Positions 17,219 to 25,702 of a DNA stretch of 64,000 bases are shown here, piece after piece. The DNA is from Methanoregula sp964592875. Its GTDB lineage: Archaea; Halobacteriota; Methanomicrobia; Methanomicrobiales; Methanospirillaceae. Position 1 is the first letter of the stretch, and every line of letters begins with the position of its first letter. The DNA is taken from the NCBI GenBank assembly GCA_964592875.1, contig CAZQGG010000001.1:248001-312000 (forward strand), in the 5' to 3' direction. The position numbers and the translations under genes were made by a program. The notes under the pieces are model-generated. The model searched no databases. It was not told where the DNA came from and saw only the letters and a list, made by a program, of their open reading frames with translations.

Positions 17219-17980
17219 TCATCCGAATTTCCGTAACGCCTCTTCTGCAATGGACTGGATCTTCTCATCATTACGGTTCAGGAGCCGGGTCAAAGGAGTC
17301 ACTGCCCGGTCGTCCCCGATCTCCCCGAGTGCCCATGCAGCGTAGTCCGGGAGTTCTCCTTTGGAATCGAGGAATACGACAAGCCGGGGAACGGCATCCC
17401 GTGCCTTGAGTGCCCCCAGTGCGATGATCGCGGTAATCTTCACTTGTTCGTGGGAGTCCGAGAGGGTATTCAGAAGAACGGGAATTGCCGCATCGCCCCG
17501 TGCAACCAGGGTATCGAACGCGGATTCACGCACTCTCCACGACGCATTCCCCAAGTCGCGAATGAGGAGCGTAAGCTCGCCAGCATCCACAACCCGGTTA
17601 TTCTGCGGGTTCCCCGCACCAGTGATCGGTGCAGGTGCCGGATCAGGAGTGGCTCCCTGTTGGGGAGAAACGATCTCAAGGTTCAGTGCTGCAGTCCAGG
17701 TATCCACGGCCCACTGTGCGGCCTCTTCGGAAAAAGCCACTTCATCTTTGAGACGTTTGATGAGGAAACCCCGGAAGAGCCCGGCGGGAAGGGTATGGCG
17801 GGGGGACAGGAGGTCTGCCGGTACCTGCTGGCGGACGGCGTTCACCAGCACGAAGATCTCCTGGTTAGACTGCGGGCAGGTATCCCGGAGCAGGCCTTCG
17901 CACCGGAGCGGGTCGAGCGCTACGGATGTTCCATAGGTCTCAATGAACGATTTGAGAATACGTCCCACATCGTTGTTCAT
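17219..17980 (-). CDS. HEAT-repeat protein of the TerY-P-like cassette
   Basis: 253 residues. A helical N-terminal domain (about 1-100) precedes a Pro/Ala linker (about 105-128), then three to four HEAT repeats (about 130-253: LGNASWRVRESAFDTLVA, DSHEQVKITAIIALGAL, PDYAAWALGEIG, NDEKIQSIAEEALRKF). Such repeats normally bind protein partners. The ATGA overlap with the kinase stop shows coupling, so this is probably an adaptor or substrate of the kinase/phosphatase pair. No catalytic motif is visible. Confidence 0.75.
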   Translation of the reverse strand: MNNDVGRILKSFIETYGTSVALDPLRCEGLLRDTCPQSNQEIFVLVNAVRQQVPADLLSPRHTLPAGLFRGFLIKRLKDEVAFSEEAAQWAVDTWTAALNLEIVSPQQGATPDPAPAPITGAGNPQNNRVVDAGELTLLIRDLGNASWRVRESAFDTLVARGDAAIPVLLNTLSDSHEQVKITAIIALGALKARDAVPRLVVFLDSKGELPDYAAWALGEIGDDRAVTPLTRLLNRNDEKIQSIAEEALRKFG

Positions 17981-19329
17981 GGTTTCACCAGCTCTTCCGG
18001 CGACGTGATCGTGACGGTGATGCCCTCGATCGACAGGGTGGTCCCGGGATGCAGGGGAACCGCACGGCCGGGAGGGACCCGTGCCGTATCGCCATTGGGA
18101 AATGTTGCATCCCAGGGAATGGTGGACTTGTTGCGAATCCCGGCAGCACCGGGTACCGAGGGGTGGGGAACAACAATGCCCACAATCTCCGATCCATCGT
18201 CACTGGCCTGGGACACCGAGATATGCCTCTTCCGCAGGGTGGTGCCGACCGCGAGGGCAATGACACTGTCGCCAACCGGCCGCCGTATCCGCAGGACCGG
18301 TGGTGGCACGATCATTGCATGGCAATGCCAGCAGGGAGCGATCTGCCCGTCGGGACAGGTGATGTTCTCTGCATGACACCGCGGGCAGATCACAATGCGA
18401 TCCTTGATTGCAGAGAAGAGGTTCTGCCATTCTCCTTCAGTCACGCGCCGGCCGGGATCCCTGATACCCTCGGAGAATACCCGGATGAATGTGGCCTTGA
18501 GATCCGACGGGCAATACTCCCAGCGTTCCCGTGCGATCGCATAGTCAGGATCCGGCGGGAGGCGGTTCTCGGAATTATCGGGATCGAAGATGAAGACCGG
18601 GGATTCCCCGTATACTTTCTTCTTGGCAGGGATATCCCAGCAGTGGAAGCTGTACTCCATCTCCCCGTGGAACGGGTGATGCCAGACCCAGAGATAGAAG
18701 AGGAGTACCGCGAGGGAGTGCAGATCGGTCTGTGTCGAGGGATCGGCACTGCACCGGATGATCTCCGGTGCCATGTATTCCATGGTTCCCCAGACCTGGC
18801 AGGCAGACTGGCGGTTCACCCCGACATTATCATTGTCACAGATCAGGATATTCCCGCTCACCGGATCGAACATCAGGTTGCCGGCAGAGATGTCCCGGTA
18901 GCAATGGCCGGACAGGTGAAGCGCCCGGTAACTGTTTGCAAGCTGGTAGGAGATCTCGCAGAGCGATGAGAAGCTGGGCACCGGCTTGATATGCGCCCAG
19001 ATCTCCCCCAATTCGGCAAAGCGCTGCGTGTCGATCCGGGGCATCAGGTACCCGAACTGGTCGGATCCCTCCCGGGTCACGAGGTCAAGGGGCCAGACAA
19101 ACCTCTTGCCGGCTGCACCAAATGGCGGCCCGGTCTTGACGAGGTAGAGGATGGCAGCCCGTTGTTCTGGTGTTGCCTGTTCGGGTTTGTACCATTTGAC
19201 GGCCTGAAATCCCGAAAGGCCGCTGACCAGGTATACTTCCCCTTGTGTTCCTTCCCCGAGTTTACGGATCACTTCCAGTTCGGTACCCGTCGTTGCCGAG
19301 GTGACCTTCTGGCCAAGGTTGAGGGGCAT
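17977..19329 (-). CDS. Ser/Thr protein kinase with zinc-ribbon and beta-rich tail
   Basis: 450 residues. The kinase domain (about 12-290) has a Gly loop GEGTQGEV, the Lys of AVKWYKPE, the catalytic loop CYRDISAGNLMF (Tyr for the usual His of HRD), CDNDN in place of DFG, and MAPEI. A zinc ribbon follows (CPRC ... CWHC, about 313-340) and then a beta-rich C-terminal region resembling a compact FHA-like fold (about 350-450). The catalytic Asp and metal-binding residues remain, so activity is plausible. The kinase starts within the PP2C stop (TAATG), which couples them. This matches the kinase of TerY-P triads. Confidence 0.85.
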   Translation of the reverse strand: MPLNLGQKVTSATTGTELEVIRKLGEGTQGEVYLVSGLSGFQAVKWYKPEQATPEQRAAILYLVKTGPPFGAAGKRFVWPLDLVTREGSDQFGYLMPRIDTQRFAELGEIWAHIKPVPSFSSLCEISYQLANSYRALHLSGHCYRDISAGNLMFDPVSGNILICDNDNVGVNRQSACQVWGTMEYMAPEIIRCSADPSTQTDLHSLAVLLFYLWVWHHPFHGEMEYSFHCWDIPAKKKVYGESPVFIFDPDNSENRLPPDPDYAIARERWEYCPSDLKATFIRVFSEGIRDPGRRVTEGEWQNLFSAIKDRIVICPRCHAENITCPDGQIAPCWHCHAMIVPPPVLRIRRPVGDSVIALAVGTTLRKRHISVSQASDDGSEIVGIVVPHPSVPGAAGIRNKSTIPWDATFPNGDTARVPPGRAVPLHPGTTLSIEGITVTITSPEELVKP

Positions 19330-20255
19330 TACCAGTACTCCTCATTACCGGGAGTATCCGCCTTCACGGAATCAGGACTACCTGCGGGGAAAACCTCCTG
19401 TTTTGGGTTGACACTCACATAGACAAGCGTCATATCGTCCCCGCTCGCCAGCTCCGAGTACCGGTCCAGCCAGTTCTTCATGGATCCGGCAACATTCTCG
19501 ATCCCGAACTCCTGGACCCGGGCAACAAGACTCTTCGCGAATTTCAGGAACTCCGGGCCTTCGCTTCCGTCAAATGAGTCGGATACGCCATCGGTGGCAA
19601 CGATCAGGACGCCACCGTCTGCACGATCAAGGGTCGCCACCCGCCAGAGCAGGTGGGCATCCCGGGCGGAGAGTGAGTGGGTCTCTTTTCCGATAAGACC
19701 GGTCTCGGATGAGATGGGGCATTCCACGCTTCCATCCGGGCGGACAAGGACGATATCGCCATCGCCGATCTGTCCGATAAGAATCGAATCGTCGAGGATG
19801 AGGGAGGCGATCAGCGTAGACCCGTAGCGTTCATATTCATCCATCCCGGTTCCGGCGTTCCGGGGCCGGAAGATACCCCTGCGGACCGAATCGGATTGCA
19901 CGAACTCCCGCCAGCGCCGTGTCACCCTCCTTGGGAAATCGGCCTTGAACTCCGATCGCAATGCATGTTCCGGAAGGGTGTGCATATGCATCCGGTGAAA
20001 CTCGATCAGTTCATCGATTGCTGCATGGACGGCGAGTGCGGAGCCGGTCTGGCTCTGGTCGTGACGGGGATCGCCATGACCATCGGCGACCGCGATCGCA
20101 ATGCAGGGGACTGCACCGGAGGATCCGCTCCAGAGCGCAAAGGAGTCCTCGCAGGGACGTGATGCGGTAATATGGGCAGCCCCGGTACGATTGCAGCCAA
20201 ATGCCCAGCCGAGAGAAGGTTCGCTGGCACCGAGAAAATGGGGGTTGGGGTGCAT
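19329..20255 (-). CDS. PP2C-type protein phosphatase
   Basis: 308 residues with the PP2C metal-binding signatures in order: CEDSFA near 34-39, AVADGHGD near 55-62 (instead of DGHGG), a QIGDGDIVLV strand, IVATDGVSDSFDG and the C-terminal SGDDMTLVYV. It should dephosphorylate Ser/Thr, most likely on the kinase's own targets in this cassette. It lies 9 nt after the VWA gene and shares its stop with the kinase start. No membrane segment is visible. Confidence 0.88.
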   Translation of the reverse strand: MHPNPHFLGASEPSLGWAFGCNRTGAAHITASRPCEDSFALWSGSSGAVPCIAIAVADGHGDPRHDQSQTGSALAVHAAIDELIEFHRMHMHTLPEHALRSEFKADFPRRVTRRWREFVQSDSVRRGIFRPRNAGTGMDEYERYGSTLIASLILDDSILIGQIGDGDIVLVRPDGSVECPISSETGLIGKETHSLSARDAHLLWRVATLDRADGGVLIVATDGVSDSFDGSEGPEFLKFAKSLVARVQEFGIENVAGSMKNWLDRYSELASGDDMTLVYVSVNPKQEVFPAGSPDSVKADTPGNEEYW

Positions 20256-20264
20256 ATCTGCTGT

Positions 20265-21074
20265 CTAAAACAATTCGGTATTTGAGGTAATCATCGGTGG
20301 CGGGGACTCTAAGGAAACATTCGAGGTGTCCTCCATGCTCCCGGTACTCCGGCTCCTGCCGCGGGAAGCGGCAACGGAGGCCGAGACCGACGCCCACTTG
20401 ATGTAGGCAACCAGTTCCTCGGGGGAGTGGGCCTTGAGGAGGCCGATCTGGTCCTGGTTGACAAATTTCAACAGTTCCGGTTCATTGTAATCGGATTCGT
20501 CGCCGATTGCAATGGCAAGCCGGACCGCTTTTACCCCCCAGGGAATCTTTGCCAGTTCGGCGATGGCATTATCATATTCATCGCGGGGATCCGTACAGAA
20601 CCCATCCGAGACGAGGATGCAAACCGGGGGAAGACCCCGGCGCGGCATACGCTCAATGGAGAGTTCCTCGGCGAGCAACTGGACCGCTTTTGCCGTTGCT
20701 GTCAGGCCCGAAGTCTCAAGTTCCGGCCACGTGAAGTCTGCCACCGGAACCGGTTCGGGACCGACATGCCATTCTGCCGTATCGGAGAACCGGATCGCCC
20801 GCATGAAAATCTCAACCTGGGGATAGGCTTCTACGGCTTTCTGGACCTCTGGTATCGCCTCGCGGATCGCCTGGTTCAGGGTAGCAATCTTCTTTCCCCG
20901 CATGGAGTCGGAGCAATCAGCAATCCAGAAAAAATGCAGCTTCTTGCGGACAACCTGCCCGTCAGGAATCGGAATGGTATCTACTATGGTATGACCCCCT
21001 GCCTTACCATTCAATCTGACAGATAACCATATAAGTTCACCGTTTTTCAGGGCTGTTCCACAAGGAATGGGCAC
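20265..21074 (-). CDS. VWA-domain protein (TerY-like)
   Basis: 269 residues. The von Willebrand A domain (about 45-235) has an intact MIDAS motif DCSDSMRG (D-x-S-x-S), a Thr in the SGLTAT loop and the ILVSDG metal-binding Asp. VWA, PP2C and kinase adjacent in one operon is the arrangement described for the TerY-phosphorylation triad. The GTG start at 21074 is uncertain: the first 40 residues look atypical and contain a TATA-like CTTATATGG (21022-21034), so translation may begin further inside. Confidence 0.8.
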   Translation of the reverse strand: MPIPCGTALKNGELIWLSVRLNGKAGGHTIVDTIPIPDGQVVRKKLHFFWIADCSDSMRGKKIATLNQAIREAIPEVQKAVEAYPQVEIFMRAIRFSDTAEWHVGPEPVPVADFTWPELETSGLTATAKAVQLLAEELSIERMPRRGLPPVCILVSDGFCTDPRDEYDNAIAELAKIPWGVKAVRLAIAIGDESDYNEPELLKFVNQDQIGLLKAHSPEELVAYIKWASVSASVAASRGRSRSTGSMEDTSNVSLESPPPMITSNTELF

Positions 21075-21149
21075 AGAATCGCGGCCGATTACAAAAACAC
21101 AGCAAATGTGAATGGAAATATCAAAAATAGTGGGATGGGCTGCAAGACT

Positions 21150-22532
21150 TCAGAACTTCTTGACAGCCTGCACGAGTTTGCCGACCGACTCCTGCGCATC
21201 GCCGTAGAGCATTCGGGTGTTGTCCCGGTAGAACAGGTCGTTCTCGATCCCGGCGAAACCCTTCCCCTGGCCACGCTTGAGGACAATGACGTTCTTTGCC
21301 TGTTCGACGTCAAGGATGGGCATGCCGAAGAGGGGGCTGCCCTGCCGGTGCGCCGCCGGGTTGACGGTGTCGTTGGCACCAATGACAAGGACAACATCGG
21401 TGCTCGGGAACTCGGGGTTGATCTCGTCTCGGTCGAAGAGGTGATCATAGTTGACCCCGGCCTCGGCGAGCAGGACGTTCATGTGCCCGGGCATCCGTCC
21501 GGCAACCGGGTGGATCGCGAACTTTACCGGGATGTTCTTGCTCTCAAGAAGATCGGTAAGTTCCTTCACTTTCTGCTGGGCCTGGGCAACTGCCATGCCG
21601 TAGCCGGGAGCAATGATCACCTTGTCGGCGTAGGCAAGCAGGACTGCAGCGTCGTCAATCTCGATCGCTTTCATACTGCCCTTGATCTCCACCCCGGTCT
21701 CTTCCGTGGCGCCAAACGCACCGAAGAAGACGTTCGAGAGCGAGCGGTTCATCGCCTTTGCCATGTTGAGCGTCAGCAGCGTACCCGCAGCGCCGACGAT
21801 GATACCCGCGACGACCATCGCATAGTTGGGGGTCGCAAACGAGAACCCGTCAAGCGCAACGGCGAGCCCGGTGAAGGCGTTGTACATCGAAATGACGACC
21901 GGCATGTCGGCCCCGCCGATTGGGAGGGTCATCAGGAGCCCGAACCCGAGCGAGAGGACGAAGAAGAGCGGGAGGTACATGGCAACGGAGAGCGGGAGCC
22001 AGGCCGGCTGCAGGATCACGAGCACACCGGAGATGACCGCAAGCGCCAGGACCGCAAGGTTGAAGATCTTCTGGCCGGGGAAGGTGATCGGACGGGGCCG
22101 CATCCAGCTCTGGAGTTTCATGAACGCGACGATGCTGCCCGTGAAGGAGATGGCACCGATGAGGCCGCCGACAACCGCGAGGGAACCGTTCGCGGCTGTG
22201 GTGGTGCCGAGGAGCGCCACTGCCGAGATGCCGGCCGCTGCGCCGCCGCCCATCCCGTTATAGAGCGCAATCATCTGGGGCATGTCGGTCATCGCCACGC
22301 GTTTTGCCGCGATGTACCCGAACCCGCCACCGATGACAATCGCGATTGCAATCAGGGCGAGGTTGGTGAGACCGGGCGTGAAGAAGGTGACGAGCGTTGC
22401 GATCAGCATCGCGGCGCCGGCCCAGACGATCCCGCTGCGGGCCGTGAGCGGGTGGCTCATCCGCTGCATGCCGATGATGAAGAAGAAGATCGTCACGATG
22501 TAGATCGGATCGATCAGCCAGGAGAGTTCCAT
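21150..22532 (-). CDS. pntB: NAD(P) transhydrogenase, beta subunit
   Basis: 460 residues with eight to nine membrane helices (about 1-265) and a C-terminal NADP-binding dIII domain (about 280-460) with the fingerprint VIIAPGYGMAVAQAQ. Further dIII blocks are GRMPGHMNVLLAEA and VIGANDTVNPAA, plus a VLKRGQGKGFAGI loop. Together with PntA1 and PntA2 it couples proton flow to hydride transfer between NAD(H) and NADP(H). It is the last gene of the pnt operon, one nucleotide after pntA2. Confidence 0.95.
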   Translation of the reverse strand: MELSWLIDPIYIVTIFFFIIGMQRMSHPLTARSGIVWAGAAMLIATLVTFFTPGLTNLALIAIAIVIGGGFGYIAAKRVAMTDMPQMIALYNGMGGGAAAGISAVALLGTTTAANGSLAVVGGLIGAISFTGSIVAFMKLQSWMRPRPITFPGQKIFNLAVLALAVISGVLVILQPAWLPLSVAMYLPLFFVLSLGFGLLMTLPIGGADMPVVISMYNAFTGLAVALDGFSFATPNYAMVVAGIIVGAAGTLLTLNMAKAMNRSLSNVFFGAFGATEETGVEIKGSMKAIEIDDAAVLLAYADKVIIAPGYGMAVAQAQQKVKELTDLLESKNIPVKFAIHPVAGRMPGHMNVLLAEAGVNYDHLFDRDEINPEFPSTDVVLVIGANDTVNPAAHRQGSPLFGMPILDVEQAKNVIVLKRGQGKGFAGIENDLFYRDNTRMLYGDAQESVGKLVQAVKKF

Positions 22533-22533
22533 C

Positions 22534-22845
22534 TCAGACCTCCTTACCGGGTTTCTTCCCGCTGCGGTCGAACATCTGGAGGATCCGCTCTGTCACTACG
22601 TAGCCGCCGGTGACATTTGCTGCGCCGAGGACGACAGCGACAAAGCCGATCGCCTGTTCGAGTGGCGTAGTCGCAAGGCCGAGCGCAACCATCGCGCCGA
22701 CCAGTACGATACCGTGGATGAAGTTCGAGCCGCTCATCAGCGGCGTGTGGAGGATCGCGGGGACCCGGCTGATGACAACGTAGCCGGTGAATGCGGCCAG
22801 CATGACTATGTAGATCGCAGTCCAGAACGTGGTGATGTCGGTCAT
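22534..22845 (-). CDS. pntA2: NAD(P) transhydrogenase, alpha subunit part 2
   Basis: 103 residues with about three membrane helices, matching the membrane part of the alpha subunit that is fused to PntA in E. coli but separate in three-subunit enzymes. Recognisable blocks are TGYVVISRVPAILHTPLMSGSN and GAANVTGGYVVTERILQMF. The start overlaps the pntA1 stop (ATGA), and pntB follows directly. Confidence 0.93.
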   Translation of the reverse strand: MTDITTFWTAIYIVMLAAFTGYVVISRVPAILHTPLMSGSNFIHGIVLVGAMVALGLATTPLEQAIGFVAVVLGAANVTGGYVVTERILQMFDRSGKKPGKEV

Positions 22846-23984
22846 GATTTACCTCCGGCGATGAGATCGCGGGTGGGCGCATGGCGCACCGTACCCGCAT
22901 GGACGAGGAGGCTCGCGACTAGGATCTCGTCGGAGAAGTCCGTGACGATCTTTCCTTCCTTATCGACGAGGAGCGTGAGGAACGACTGGAGGTTCTTCGC
23001 ATACATCTGGCTCGTGTGGAACGGCACCCGAGCCGGGAGGTTCTGCGGCCCGATGATCAGGACGCCGTGCTCCCGGATCGTTTTACCGGACTGCGTCAGC
23101 TCGCAGTTGCCGCCCGATTCGGCGGCCATGTCGATGATGACCGCGCCCGGCTTCATCATCGCGACCGTCTCCTTCGTGATCAGGACCGGTGCCTTCCGGC
23201 CGGGGATCGCTGCGGTCGTGATGACGATGTCGGCCTTTGCGACCGCGGCGGAGACCATCTGCTGTTCCTGCGCCTTCTCTTCAGGAGTGAGCTCGCGGGC
23301 ATAGCCGCCCTGGCCCTCGGCATTGATCTCGAGTTCGAGGAACTTTGCCCCGAGGCTCCGGACCTGTTCGCCGGCCGCCCGCCGGACATCGTACGCCTCG
23401 ACGATCGCGCCGAGCCGCTTTGCAGTCGCAATCGCCATGAGGCCAGCGACACCGGCACCGAGGATAATGACGGTTGCCGGCCGGATCGTGCCCGCCGCAG
23501 TCGTCAGCATCGGGAGAAACTTCGGGCAATTGTCGGCGCCCATGACCGCGGCCACGTACCCGCCGGCGGTTGCCTGGGAACTGAGGGCATCCATGCTCTG
23601 GGCGCGGGTGATCCGCGGGACCAGTTCGAGGGCGAAGGCAGTGATCTTCTTGTCGCGCATCCGGGCGATCGCATCGAGATTATTCGCGGGGTTCATGAAG
23701 CCGATGACAATCGTGCCCTCATCCAGCTGATCGATATCGGTGACCGTCGGAGGCTGGACTCGCAGGACGATCCGGGCGCCACCCAGTAGTTCAGTCCGGC
23801 TGCTGGCAATCTTTGCACCAGCGGCAATGTAGAGACCGTCGGGATAATACGCGCTGGATCCTGCATCATGCTCGATCCGGACCTCGTAGCCGGCCTTCGT
23901 CATCTTCTGGACAACTTCCGGCACGGATGCGACGCGCTGTTCGCCCGGCGCCTGTTCTTTCGGGACAGCAATGACAACGGTCAT
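22842..23984 (-). CDS. pntA1: NAD(P) transhydrogenase, alpha subunit part 1
   Basis: 380 residues, the soluble NAD(H)-binding dI domain related to alanine dehydrogenase. It starts VVIAVPKEQAPGEQRVASVP and contains a GAGVAGLMAIATAKRLGA nucleotide-binding loop. It ends before the membrane helices, which are supplied by PntA2. GGGG about 7 nt before the ATG serves as ribosome-binding site. It is the first gene of pntA1-A2-B. Confidence 0.93.
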   Translation of the reverse strand: MTVVIAVPKEQAPGEQRVASVPEVVQKMTKAGYEVRIEHDAGSSAYYPDGLYIAAGAKIASSRTELLGGARIVLRVQPPTVTDIDQLDEGTIVIGFMNPANNLDAIARMRDKKITAFALELVPRITRAQSMDALSSQATAGGYVAAVMGADNCPKFLPMLTTAAGTIRPATVIILGAGVAGLMAIATAKRLGAIVEAYDVRRAAGEQVRSLGAKFLELEINAEGQGGYARELTPEEKAQEQQMVSAAVAKADIVITTAAIPGRKAPVLITKETVAMMKPGAVIIDMAAESGGNCELTQSGKTIREHGVLIIGPQNLPARVPFHTSQMYAKNLQSFLTLLVDKEGKIVTDFSDEILVASLLVHAGTVRHAPTRDLIAGGKS

Positions 23985-24070
23985 GCGTCTGCCCCTTTAT
24001 GTGCTCTTTCGCTGCGGAACAACTGTTTCACTCCTTGAGATGGTCTGCACTTGTATCGTATGCATTGGCG

Positions 24071-25702
24071 TTATAGCTTCTTTATTTTACGCACACGCAC
24101 GGCCACGCCGCGGTGCGAGCGGAGCATCTCCCCTGCCGAGAGTGCGGCCCTGCCGTTCGCGATCGCACGCGCCCCGACCACAAGCACTTCGTCGCCGTCG
24201 CGGATCGCGGGATCGGCCCCGGTCACACCCGGGACGAGCACGTCGCCTTCCGGAATGAAGTCGTCGATGGTGACGCGGTAGCCTTCAGGAATGAGCGCCC
24301 AGCCGTCAAAGGTGGGACGGATCAGGCCGGTGCCGGTGTCGAGCGAGAAGAGCTGGGTGGTGCCTTTGCTCCAGAAGAGTTCCAGGTTCCTGCCCCGGGA
24401 GACCATGCCCTTCGTGTCAATATCGGCCCCGAACTGGTACGAGAGCATCCCGTGCAGCCGGTCGTCTTTTATCCTGCGCTCGCCGGCGAGGGCAGAGTCG
24501 AGCGTATTGAGGGCGGCCGAGGCCACCGGGTTCTCCGTGCAGGAACATTCGAGCGTGATACCACAGATCTCTGCTGCCTGCCGGGCAACGGTGAGGGCAC
24601 CGCCTTCAAGGTGGGCAATGATCCGGCGGTACTGGTGACGCGCAAAGTACCGTGCAAGGATGCCTGAGATGAAGGCACACTCCTCTGCATCCCAGTACCC
24701 GGTCACCGGGACATCGTAATGGGCGGCAGGGTAGACACATTCGAGTTCTCGGGGGACAAGGCCCAGCGGCGAGGTGACGATCAGTTCGTGGGCACGTCCC
24801 CCGACAGCCTGCTGGAATCTCCGGTGGCTCTGGGAGAGGGAATACGGCTTTCTTGCTGAACAGGGCAACAGGACGGCCACATCGCACCGGGGTGGGATAT
24901 AGCGGGAGAGGAGACGTTCAGCGAACCGCTGCACCTCGACACGCTGCATCGACTCCCCGGAGTTTGCCCGCATGATTCCGCTCCGGGCCACCGGCTGGGC
25001 CGCCTCCATGAACGCATAATGGCGATCCAGGTGACGCATAATGGCAACCTGGTTTGCATCCATGCGGCACCGCGACTCAATCAGTTCCCGGAGCTGCGTT
25101 TGCTGGATGAAGCGGGTGACGAGTGCGATCTCATGCCGGAGTGCTTCGCGGTTATGCTCCTTGATGTTCCCCGCAATGCAACCGGGGCAGGTGCAGATAC
25201 CGGTCTCCATGGCATCGGCCGAAAAGTCCCCTTCGGGCGTACAGAACAACCCTTGAGCGGACTTCAGGTCCACAGCCGTGTAATCGAAGAGCTCGAACCC
25301 GGAATAGCAGAGGATCGCAACCGTTGACGGCAGGGCTGATGCGGGGGCGTACCACGCAGTGTCGGCCGGAGTTTTTTCCTTGAGTGCGACAAGCCAGTCC
25401 ACGTAGTTCCGGGGATTGGAGAATGCGGTCTGCCAGTTTGCGGCCATGACGCAGTCCCCGCTCACCGCAGTAGTCTCCATCTGCGGATGGATGATCACCG
25501 GCCCGCCCGGTATTACCGGGGGAAACTCCTGTACCAGTTTTGCAGGAGCGGACAGGGGGATATTGATGGACGGGACATTGGCAAGAGCGGGGAAGTGGGA
25601 TTCCGGATCCACGGCCGAGGGGAGTTTCACGGTTCCCGTCACGGTCTCAAGCACACCCATACGGGCAAGACCGTCCCGTTTCCGGATATCAAATCTCGTC
25701 AT
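24071..25702 (-). CDS. arcS: Archaeosine synthase (ArcS / TgtA2 type)
   Basis: 543 residues, resembling a TGT fold without the usual catalytic set, followed by the conserved region LLPCSARKPYSLSQSHRRF (about 283-301) and a C-terminal PUA domain (about 465-543, ending GVAVRVRKIKKL). ArcS converts preQ0 at position 15 of tRNA to archaeosine or its precursor. The CTCPGC near 168-173 with nearby Cys/His is a likely zinc site. The start overlaps tgtA by 14 nt, so the two pathway genes are coupled. Confidence 0.9.
   Translation of the reverse strand: MTRFDIRKRDGLARMGVLETVTGTVKLPSAVDPESHFPALANVPSINIPLSAPAKLVQEFPPVIPGGPVIIHPQMETTAVSGDCVMAANWQTAFSNPRNYVDWLVALKEKTPADTAWYAPASALPSTVAILCYSGFELFDYTAVDLKSAQGLFCTPEGDFSADAMETGICTCPGCIAGNIKEHNREALRHEIALVTRFIQQTQLRELIESRCRMDANQVAIMRHLDRHYAFMEAAQPVARSGIMRANSGESMQRVEVQRFAERLLSRYIPPRCDVAVLLPCSARKPYSLSQSHRRFQQAVGGRAHELIVTSPLGLVPRELECVYPAAHYDVPVTGYWDAEECAFISGILARYFARHQYRRIIAHLEGGALTVARQAAEICGITLECSCTENPVASAALNTLDSALAGERRIKDDRLHGMLSYQFGADIDTKGMVSRGRNLELFWSKGTTQLFSLDTGTGLIRPTFDGWALIPEGYRVTIDDFIPEGDVLVPGVTGADPAIRDGDEVLVVGARAIANGRAALSAGEMLRSHRGVAVRVRKIKKL

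Noticed and set aside
21108..22613. 501-codon open frame on the plus strand
   Set aside because: It is exactly antisense to pntB, whose protein is unmistakable. The frame is kept open by GC-rich third positions and its product is a charged, repeat-like sequence with no fold.
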